Source: Streptomycetales bacterium (GTDB lineage Bacteria; Actinomycetota; Actinomycetes; Prado026). From it: a stretch of 5,188 bases of DNA. Made by a program: the position numbers and the translations under genes. The notes beneath the pieces were generated by a model that saw only the letters and a program-made list of their open reading frames with translations, ran no database searches and was not told the origin of the DNA. The DNA is taken from NCBI GenBank assembly GCA_025361995.1, contig JANYIP010000214.1, positions 1-5,188 on the forward strand. The letters run 5' to 3'. Within the stretch, counting starts at the first letter, position 1. Every line of letters starts with the position of its first letter. This document shows, piece by piece, positions 1-4,594 of the stretch.

Positions 1-1
1 A

Positions 2-61
2 GTCGATCTTGAGAGATCACTGCTCCGTACGGCGTGTCGCGGTACATCTCTCAAGATCGAC
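2..61. repeat. Perfect 16-bp inverted repeat downstream of the Rieske gene (terminator or operator pair)
   Basis: Positions 2-17 (GTCGATCTTGAGAGAT) and 46-61 are exact reverse complements, separated by 28 bases. Read on the minus strand, the structure begins about 20 bases after the stop of the Rieske oxygenase gene, where a transcription terminator would sit. There is no T-tract after the stem, so it is not a textbook intrinsic terminator, although many actinobacterial terminators lack one. Each arm is itself partly palindromic: 5-18 reads GATCT-4 bases-AGATC, and 46-57 reads ATCT-4 bases-AGAT. This would also suit paired binding sites for a dimeric regulator of a gene left of the window. 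The loop contains a further small palindrome, CCGTACGG, at 25-32. The arms are noticeably more AT-rich than the surroundings. The repeat is certain; its function is inference. Confidence 0.6.
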
Positions 62-81
62 GCGGGAGAGGGCGCCCGACG

Positions 82-1308
82 TCAGTGCGCGTGGAGGGTT
101 TGGCCGGAGGAGTTGGGGACCAGCGGGTGGCCGGAGTAGCCGTGCGCGAAGAGGGTCTCGAGCCGGTACACCGTCGACTCCATCGGCGCGATAGGTCCCG
201 GCACCCACGTCGGTGACGCCAGCCCTCGCTGCACCGACTCGCAGGCGCCCCAGTCCTGCTTGTTGGTGATGTCCCAGAAGTCGACCGCGTACGACGGGTC
301 GAAACCGGGCTGCTCGGCAGCGGCCTTCGGGAACGCCCAGGTGCACTCGATCCGGGTCGTCGTCGGCGACAGCGGCGTCAGCTTGTGCGACATCACGTAG
401 TCCGGGTGCACGCTGATCAGCAGGTTCGGGAAGACGTCGACATAGCCGACGGTGGTGGCGGCCGCCGGGTCCAGCCCGTCGATCATCAGGCCTTCGCTGG
501 AGCCGTCGAGCGACATCGTCTGGCCGCCCTCCATCAGCTCCATCCAGCCGCCGACCCACGCACCGGCGCCGTCGTAGTCGCCCCCGCTGTCGGGCGGGCT
601 GACGGCGCAGAGCTCGGGGTGGATCGTCGGGCAGTGGTAGCACTCGTTGTAGTTCTCCGAGAGCACCTTCCAGTTCGAGTCGACGACGTACTCGTGCCGG
701 GCGAGGGTGACCAGCGACCCGATGCCGTACGGCGCGATGATCTCGCCGAGGGCACCGAGCTGGTCCTCCAGCGGGCCGGCGTCGCCCGAGGCGTTGATGA
801 AGACGTACCCGTGCCACTCCTGCGCGGACACGCCCATCAGCGGGAACTCGGTCGCGTCGAAGGACTTCACGTCGCGGAAGTTCGGGGCGGCGATCAGCCG
901 GCCGTCCAGCCCGTACGTCCAGGCGTGGTACGGGCAGACGATGGCGCGGTTGCGCGCAGCGGGACCCTCGCAGGGCAGCAGCTCGTGGGCACGGTGGCGG
1001 CAGGCGTTGGCGAACGCGCGCAGCACGCCGTCCTCGCCGCGGACCAGCAGCACGCTGTCCGGCCCGACGTTGACCGCGCGCTGGTCGCCGGCGGCCAGCA
1101 GCTCCTCGCTGCGGGCCACGCAGACCCAGCGGCGGCGCAGGAAGTGCTCCTGCTCCCAGTCGAAGACGGCCTGATCGGTGTACGCCTGACGCGGCAGCAG
1201 CCGGCTCTCCCCGAAGGGGAGCAGGACCTTGGAGAGCGCGGCCGGGTCAAGTGGTGCATGAGGGGCAGCGGGCGCGAGCGGGGAGGGCGACGAGCTGGTC
1301 GCGGACAT
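82..1308 (-). CDS. Rieske non-heme iron oxygenase, alpha (catalytic) subunit
   Basis: This 408-residue protein is a complete aromatic-ring-hydroxylating dioxygenase alpha subunit (COG4638 type), a cytoplasmic enzyme that uses O2 and electrons from a partner reductase to oxidise an organic substrate. The N-terminal Rieske domain carries the [2Fe-2S] ligands C103, H105, C125 and H128 (CxH-X19-CxxH, followed by AWTYGLDGRL). The catalytic domain contains SENYNECYHCPTIHPEL, with mononuclear iron ligands H225 and H230 and a likely third ligand D352 in KQDWGACESVQRGL. E222 occupies the position that bridges the Rieske cluster and the iron. Glutamate there, with the ENYxECYHC pattern, recalls glycine betaine and carnitine oxygenases (GbcA, CntA) rather than the Asp of naphthalene-type dioxygenases. 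The ATG start is supported by AGGAG five bases upstream (1314-1318). The length is normal for the family. No beta subunit, ferredoxin or reductase gene lies nearby, so the electron donor is unknown. The family call is firm; the substrate is not determinable here. Confidence 0.93.
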   Translation of the reverse strand: MSATSSSPSPLAPAAPHAPLDPAALSKVLLPFGESRLLPRQAYTDQAVFDWEQEHFLRRRWVCVARSEELLAAGDQRAVNVGPDSVLLVRGEDGVLRAFANACRHRAHELLPCEGPAARNRAIVCPYHAWTYGLDGRLIAAPNFRDVKSFDATEFPLMGVSAQEWHGYVFINASGDAGPLEDQLGALGEIIAPYGIGSLVTLARHEYVVDSNWKVLSENYNECYHCPTIHPELCAVSPPDSGGDYDGAGAWVGGWMELMEGGQTMSLDGSSEGLMIDGLDPAAATTVGYVDVFPNLLISVHPDYVMSHKLTPLSPTTTRIECTWAFPKAAAEQPGFDPSYAVDFWDITNKQDWGACESVQRGLASPTWVPGPIAPMESTVYRLETLFAHGYSGHPLVPNSSGQTLHAH

Positions 1309-1313
1309 TCGGG

Positions 1314-1318
1314 CTCCT
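1314..1318 (-). promoter_or_regulatory. Shine-Dalgarno site of the Rieske oxygenase gene
   Basis: On the minus strand AGGAG lies five bases before the ATG at 1308-1306. It is the best ribosome-binding site in the window and fixes the start of the oxygenase. The neighbouring genes have weak or no comparable site. Confidence 0.75.
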
Positions 1319-1320
1319 GT

Positions 1321-1336
1321 CTGAACGTACAGTCAG
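1321..1336. promoter_or_regulatory. Candidate operator palindrome (TetR-like) before the Rieske gene
   Basis: The 16-bp site CTGAACGTACAGTCAG is palindromic at 12 of 16 positions: CTGA/TCAG outer arms and a central GTAC. It lies 12 bases upstream of the oxygenase ATG, between the predicted -10 box and the Shine-Dalgarno site, so a bound repressor would cover the expected transcription start. Size and symmetry resemble operators of TetR-family regulators, which often control Rieske oxygenase genes. No regulator gene is present in the window, so the family assignment is inference. Confidence 0.42.
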
Positions 1337-1364
1337 GCTACTGGTCTGCGAGTGCTCCCGTCCA
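1335..1364 (-). promoter_or_regulatory. Candidate promoter of the Rieske oxygenase gene
   Basis: Read on the minus strand, a -35-like TGGACG (1364-1359, four of six matches to TTGACA) is followed after 18 bases by TAGCCT (1340-1335), which fits the actinobacterial TAnnnT -10 pattern. Initiation would fall near 1328, giving a leader of about 20 bases that holds the AGGAG site. This lies within the 72-bp gap after the phosphatase gene and suggests the oxygenase can be transcribed independently of the upstream ferrochelatase-phosphatase unit. The match is by eye only. Confidence 0.35.
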
Positions 1365-1368
1365 CCTC

Positions 1369-1395
1369 GTCACGGTCGGGCTAGTCACGGTCGGG
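1369..1395. repeat. 12-bp direct repeat flanking the phosphatase stop codon
   Basis: GTCACGGTCGGG occurs at 1369-1380 and again at 1384-1395, separated by CTA, the complement of the TAG stop of the phosphatase gene. The period is 15 bases, so on the minus strand the last codons (Pro-Asp-Arg-Asp) are repeated in frame directly after the stop. This looks like a small tandem duplication at the gene end. No function is evident. Confidence 0.7.
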
Positions 1396-2196
1396 GCGCA
1401 GCGGCGCAAGGACGTCGTGCAGCTGGTCGAAGACGGCCGGCCCCGCCGCGATCACCTGGTCCCGGGACGGCTCCGCTCCGAAGAGCCCCGCCACCCGGGC
1501 GCCGGCCTCGCGCGCGACGAGGCCGCCGGCCGCGAGGTCCCACGGCGCCAGCCCTCGCTCGAAGTAGCCGTCGAACCGCCCGCAGGCCACGAAGCACAGG
1601 TCCACCGCGGCAGCCCCCACCCGGCGTACGTCACGGACGACCGGCAGCACCTGCGCGATGATCGCGCCCTGCCGCGCCCGGCGCCGCGAGTCGTAGCCGA
1701 ACCCGGTGCCCACCAACGACTGGGCCAGCGACGAGGGCGACGACACGGCGATCGAGGTGCCGTTGCGGGTCGCACCGCCCCCGCGCACGGCGGCGAAGAC
1801 CTCCGCGTACGTCGGGACGGCCACCACCCCGACCACAACCTCGCCGGCCACCTCGGCTGCCACGCTGACCGCCCAGCCCGGCAGCCCGTAGAGGTAGTTG
1901 ACCGTGCCGTCGATCGGGTCGAGCACCCAGCGCACCCCGCTGGTCCCGTCGCGCGCGGCCCCCTCCTCGCCCAGGAACCCGTCGTCCGGCCGGCTCGCGC
2001 TGATGCGCTCGAGCAGCAGCCGCTCGGCCTTGGTGTCCATCACGGTGACGACGTCGGTCGGGGTCGTCTTGGTCCCGAACCCGAGATGGGCGGGCCGCTC
2101 GTCCACGAGCATCCGGCCGGTCTCGGTTGCGACGTCCAGTGCCAGCGCCATCAGCTCAGCCGTCAGGAGCTCAGTCACCTCGCTCGGCCCAGTCAC
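1381..2196 (-). CDS. Inositol monophosphatase family protein
   Basis: The 271-residue product is a full-length member of the Mg2+-dependent inositol monophosphatase family (IMPase/SuhB; FIG superfamily), soluble enzymes that hydrolyse phosphate monoesters such as inositol 1-phosphate. Motif A is WVLDPIDGTVNY at 90-101, with metal ligands D93 and D96. The upstream acidic GEE motif at 76-78 supplies E77. Motif B, WDLAAGGLVAREAGA at 219-233, supplies D220. The N-terminal helix and the segment DVVTVMDTKAERLL are also typical. The start is taken as GTG at 2196-2194, preceded by GGAG with four bases between; a second in-frame GTG at 2178-2176 (residue 7) is an alternative. The gene lies 46 bases after ferrochelatase on the same strand and is probably co-transcribed with it. 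In actinobacteria such enzymes serve inositol/phosphatidylinositol metabolism. Some relatives act on histidinol phosphate, so the exact substrate is uncertain. Confidence 0.92.
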   Translation of the reverse strand: MTGPSEVTELLTAELMALALDVATETGRMLVDERPAHLGFGTKTTPTDVVTVMDTKAERLLLERISASRPDDGFLGEEGAARDGTSGVRWVLDPIDGTVNYLYGLPGWAVSVAAEVAGEVVVGVVAVPTYAEVFAAVRGGGATRNGTSIAVSSPSSLAQSLVGTGFGYDSRRRARQGAIIAQVLPVVRDVRRVGAAAVDLCFVACGRFDGYFERGLAPWDLAAGGLVAREAGARVAGLFGAEPSRDQVIAAGPAVFDQLHDVLAPLRPDRD

Positions 2197-2240
2197 CTCG
2201 CTCCGCCCAGTCGCCTCGGTCGCCCAGTCGCCTCGGTCGC
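2171..2240. repeat. Four tandem 17/18-bp repeats spanning the start of the phosphatase gene
   Basis: Read on the minus strand there are four consecutive units. Units 1 and 2 (2240-2224 and 2223-2207) are identical 17-mers, GCGACCGAGGCGACTGG. Unit 3 (2206-2189) is the 18-mer GCGGAGCGAGGTGACTGG, and unit 4 (2188-2171) is GCCGAGCGAGGTGACTGA. The 17-bp units lie in the gap between genes, whereas the 18-bp units cover the first codons of the phosphatase and keep its frame, giving a repeated Val/Met-Thr pattern. A trace of a further copy (GCGACTG) ends the ferrochelatase gene. The array fills essentially all of the intergenic space. Confidence 0.85.
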
Positions 2241-2243
2241 CAT
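2193..2243 (-). CDS. 16-codon mini-ORF bridging ferrochelatase and phosphatase (possible coupling ORF)
   Basis: Immediately at the ferrochelatase stop the minus strand reads TGATG, so an ATG at 2243-2241 overlaps the TGA at 2245-2243. The frame opened there runs 16 codons (MATEATGRPRRLGGAR) and ends at TGA 2195-2193, which overlaps the GTG start of the phosphatase at 2196-2194 (GTGA). Ribosomes finishing ferrochelatase could therefore re-initiate, cross the gap and re-initiate on the phosphatase. There is no clear Shine-Dalgarno site for the ATG. The frame consists entirely of tandem repeat units, so the arrangement could be coincidental. The peptide has no recognisable family; any role would be in translational coupling rather than as a protein. 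Confidence 0.3.
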   Translation of the reverse strand: MATEATGRPRRLGGAR

Positions 2244-3316
2244 CAGTCGCTGCCGGCGACGGCCGGTCGCGGGCCGCGCGGGTTCGGGCAGCACCCAGCC
2301 AGGCACACGTCCCGCCACGGCCCCAGCGGACTCAGGGCTCTCCCGCCCGCTGCGAATCCAGCGCCGACCGCGCACCGCTCCCGGGCGAGCTCGGCGATCA
2401 TCGCCACGAACCGGGGATCCGTGCCCGGGGTCGCCGCCCGGGTCATCGGCAGCCCGAGGCCGTCCGCCGTCTCGCGGGCCAGCACGTCGAGGTCGTACAC
2501 CACCTCCATGTGGTCCGAGACGAAGCCGATCGGGACCAGGACGACCGCGGGCACGCCCTCGACCGAGAGCTGCTCCAGGTGCTCGGACACGTCCGGCTCC
2601 AGCCACGGCTGGCTCGGCAGCCCGGACCGGGACTGGAACACCAGGTCCCACTCGCGGATCACGCCGGTCTCGGCCGCGACCCGGTCCGCGACGAGCTGGG
2701 CGGTGGCCCGGTGCTGCGCGACGTACGCGCCGCCCGGAGCGTCCAGCAGCCCGCTCTCATCGGCCTGCGCGGTGGGGATCGAGTGGGTGGTGAAGACCAG
2801 CCGCGCACCCTGCGCGACCCCCGGCGGCAGCTCGGAGAGCGCCTCGATCGTGGTGTCGACGAACGGTTCGACGAACCCCGGGTGGTCGAAGTACTGCCGC
2901 ACCTTGTCGATCACCAGCGTGTCGGCCGCGGCGTCATACAGGTTCTCGCGGTACTGCCGGCACCCCGAGTACGACGAGTACGCCGCCGTCACCACTGCCA
3001 GCACCCGGCGGACCCCGTCCGCCCGCATCTGGGGCAGCACGTCCACCAAGTACGGGTCCCAGTTGCGGTTGCCCCAGTAGACAGGCAGGTCCGGGCCGGT
3101 CGCGGCGAGCTCGGCCCGCAACGCAGCCAGCAGCGCCGCGTTCTGCGCGTTGATCGGGCTGACGCCACCGAAGAGCTGGTAGTGCGCTCCCACCTCGACC
3201 AGCCGCTCCCGCGGGATGCCCCGCCCGCGCGTCACGTTCTCCAGGAACGGCAACACCTCGTCGGGACCCTGCGGTCCACCGAACGAGACCAGCAGGACGG
3301 CGTCATAGGGGGTCAC
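2243..3316 (-). CDS. hemH: Ferrochelatase, probably coproporphyrin III ferrochelatase (CpfC/HemH)
   Basis: This 357-residue enzyme inserts Fe2+ into a porphyrin in the last steps of heme synthesis. Actinobacteria use the coproporphyrin-dependent route, so the substrate is most likely coproporphyrin III. The N-terminus DAVLLVSFGGPQGPDEVLPFLENVTRG is characteristic, as are GNRNW at 82-86 and AAYSSYSGCRQYRENL near 111. The catalytic histidine is H178 in FTTHSIP, and the conserved glutamate is E271 in VSDHMEVVYDLD. C119, C338, C342 and C343, with a further C315, match the cysteine arrangement known to hold a [2Fe-2S] cluster in mycobacterial ferrochelatase. The start is GTG at 3316-3314; a G-rich stretch abuts it without normal Shine-Dalgarno spacing, and no better in-frame start exists. 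The gene heads a unit with the phosphatase and is divergent from the MFS gene. Confidence 0.95.
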   Translation of the reverse strand: MTPYDAVLLVSFGGPQGPDEVLPFLENVTRGRGIPRERLVEVGAHYQLFGGVSPINAQNAALLAALRAELAATGPDLPVYWGNRNWDPYLVDVLPQMRADGVRRVLAVVTAAYSSYSGCRQYRENLYDAAADTLVIDKVRQYFDHPGFVEPFVDTTIEALSELPPGVAQGARLVFTTHSIPTAQADESGLLDAPGGAYVAQHRATAQLVADRVAAETGVIREWDLVFQSRSGLPSQPWLEPDVSEHLEQLSVEGVPAVVLVPIGFVSDHMEVVYDLDVLARETADGLGLPMTRAATPGTDPRFVAMIAELARERCAVGAGFAAGGRALSPLGPWRDVCLAGCCPNPRGPRPAVAGSD

Positions 3317-3345
3317 TCCCCCATTGTCCCGCTAGGTTCGGCGGC
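3317..3345. promoter_or_regulatory. 29-bp divergent promoter region between ferrochelatase and MFS gene
   Basis: Only 29 bases separate the two opposed GTG starts. On the minus strand GACAAT (3328-3323, four of six matches to TATAAT) ends six bases before the ferrochelatase GTG. On the plus strand TAGGTT (3333-3338, a TAnnnT match) ends seven bases before the MFS GTG at 3346. Both spacings would place transcription initiation at or next to the start codon, and neither gene has a well-placed Shine-Dalgarno site, so leaderless transcripts are likely. The two -10 candidates are only four bases apart, so polymerase binding would be mutually exclusive. Any -35 elements would lie inside the opposite coding region and are not convincing. 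Confidence 0.4.
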
Positions 3346-4557
3346 GTGCAGAACCCGTACCCCGCGCTGCTGCGGATCCCCGGCGGGCCTGCGTTCTCGG
3401 CCGCGGCCTTCGTGGCCCGGCTGCCGATCTCGATGCTCGGCATCGCCATCGTCCTGCTGGTGTCGTCGACCACCCACCGGTACGGGCTGGCCGGCGCGGT
3501 CTCGGCCACCTTCGCGATCTCGGGTGCGCTGATCCAGCCCAGGCTGTCCCGGCTCATCGACCGCTACGGCCAGGCCCGAGCCGTGCCGCCGCAGGTCGCA
3601 GTGGCCACGGTCGGGATCGTCGCCCTCGTCTGGCTGGCCAGCTCCCATGCGCCCGCCTGGACCCTGTTCCCCGCAGCGGTCGTCGGCGGTGCCGCGTACC
3701 CGAACCTGGGTTCGCTGGTCAGGGCCCGCTGGTCGAAGGCCCTGTCCGGGCGCCCGGAGCTGCGGACCGCGTACTCGCTCGAGTCGATCCTCGACGAGCT
3801 GATCTTCGTGCTGGGACCACCGTTCGTGACGCTCCTCGCGGCCAGGGTCGGAGCTGCGCCCGCTCTGCTGGTCGCGGTGGCCCTGGTCGTCGTCGGCTCG
3901 ACCCTCCTACTGGTCCAGCGGGCCACCGAGCCCGATCCGGCCGGCGACCGGCACTCCGACGGCCCGTCGGCGATCTCGCAGCCGGGCATGCGTGTCGTCG
4001 CCCTCGTGCTGACCGCGCTCGGCGGGGTCTTCGGCTCGATCGAGGTCGTGACCGTCGCGTACGCCGGGCAGCGGGGCGAGCCGGCGATCGCCGGTCTGCT
4101 GCTGGCGCTGTATGCCGGCGGGAGCCTGTGCGCAGGCGTGGTCTTCGGGGCCCGCCGCCCGCGGCTCGCGCCCGACCGTCAGCTGCTGGTCCTTGCGTCG
4201 GCGATCCCGTTCACCGTGCTGGCGTTCCCGTTCCTGGGGAACACATCGGCCCTGGCCTTCCTGGCCTTCCTGGCCGGCCTGGTCGTCTCGCCGACCCTGA
4301 TCACCTCGTTCCAGCTGGTCGAGACGCTGGTCCGGTCCGAGCAGCTCACCGAAGGCCTCAGCTGGGCGACGACGGGCATCATCTTCGGCGTCAGCATCTC
4401 GGCTGCCCTGTCCGGACGCCTGGTCGATCTGGTCGGGACCCCGCACGCGTACGCGGTGACCGCCGTCAGCGGCGTTCTCACGGCCGTCGTGGCGATCGGG
4501 GGGACCAGTCGGATCCGGCACGCCCTCGCGACCAGGGCCGTGGAGGACCCCGGCTGA
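3346..4557 (+). CDS. MFS transporter (12 predicted transmembrane helices)
   Basis: The 403-residue product is a polytopic inner-membrane protein of the Major Facilitator Superfamily. Hydrophobic segments are visible at about 15-40, 47-65, 81-100, 103-123, 146-168, 170-190, 215-237, 245-268, 279-298, 301-323, 338-358 and 366-386, giving two six-helix halves. They are split by a hydrophilic loop at about 191-213 (QRATEPDPAGDRHSD). The loop between helices 2 and 3 holds RLIDRYGQAR, a form of the conserved MFS motif A. The GTG start at 3346 has no upstream in-frame alternative and no clear ribosome-binding site, in line with a leaderless message. Such proteins are usually proton-coupled exporters or uptake systems for small molecules. 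The position divergent from ferrochelatase might suggest a link to porphyrin or metal handling, but nothing in the sequence shows the substrate. Confidence 0.88.
   Translation: MQNPYPALLRIPGGPAFSAAAFVARLPISMLGIAIVLLVSSTTHRYGLAGAVSATFAISGALIQPRLSRLIDRYGQARAVPPQVAVATVGIVALVWLASSHAPAWTLFPAAVVGGAAYPNLGSLVRARWSKALSGRPELRTAYSLESILDELIFVLGPPFVTLLAARVGAAPALLVAVALVVVGSTLLLVQRATEPDPAGDRHSDGPSAISQPGMRVVALVLTALGGVFGSIEVVTVAYAGQRGEPAIAGLLLALYAGGSLCAGVVFGARRPRLAPDRQLLVLASAIPFTVLAFPFLGNTSALAFLAFLAGLVVSPTLITSFQLVETLVRSEQLTEGLSWATTGIIFGVSISAALSGRLVDLVGTPHAYAVTAVSGVLTAVVAIGGTSRIRHALATRAVEDPG
4251..4286 (+). repeat. Degenerate 9-bp tandem repeat inside the MFS gene
   Basis: Four consecutive 9-mers read CCTGGCCTT, CCTGGCCTT, CCTGGCCGG and CCTGGTCGT. 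They encode LAFLAFLAGLV within predicted helix 10, so the repeat is in frame and neutral to the fold. It probably reflects biased codon choice for Leu-Ala-Phe with possible slippage, not a regulatory element. Confidence 0.55.
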
Positions 4558-4594
4558 GCGGCGACCTGAGCTGCAGACCTAACCGGCCGGGGTC
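4546..4594. terminator. Candidate bidirectional terminator between convergent genes
   Basis: GACCCCGGC at 4546-4554 is perfectly complementary to GCCGGGGTC at 4586-4594, with a 31-base loop between. The left arm ends directly before the MFS stop (4555-4557), and the right arm lies in the last codons of the minus-strand membrane protein gene, whose stop is 4581-4579. The stem is short but entirely G/C rich apart from one pair, and its position between convergent genes suits a shared terminator. There is no T-tract on either side and the loop is long, so this is only moderately supported. Confidence 0.35.

Noticed and set aside
2..61. Insertion-sequence ends
   Set aside because: The inverted repeat encloses only 28 bases, with no transposase and no visible target duplication. 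A mobile remnant is kept only as a remote alternative.
9..216. Small plus-strand frames at the left edge
   Set aside because: They overlap the inverted repeat and the antisense of the Rieske C-terminus, and have no ribosome-binding site or recognisable sequence.
2171..2240. CRISPR-like array
   Set aside because: The repeat units are 17-18 bases and directly adjacent with no spacers, so this is an ordinary tandem repeat.
2193..2651. 152-codon minus-strand frame ending at the phosphatase start
   Set aside because: Most of it overlaps ferrochelatase out of frame and has the Arg/Gly/Pro-rich look of a shadow frame. Only its last 16 codons, after the ferrochelatase stop, are kept as a possible coupling ORF.
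385..2793. 802-codon open frame on the plus strand
   Set aside because: It lies antisense to the Rieske, phosphatase and ferrochelatase genes, all of which have clear catalytic motifs. The translation is Arg/Pro/Gly/His-rich without any domain, as expected for an antisense frame in GC-rich DNA.
1898..3532. 544-codon open frame on the plus strand
   Set aside because: It is antisense to ferrochelatase and the phosphatase and runs out of frame into the MFS gene. Its composition is low in complexity and it has no motif.
3907..4521. 204-codon open frame on the minus strand
   Set aside because: It is antisense to the membrane helices of the MFS gene and gives a hydrophilic, Arg/Asp/Gln-rich product, a typical mirror of a hydrophobic coding region.
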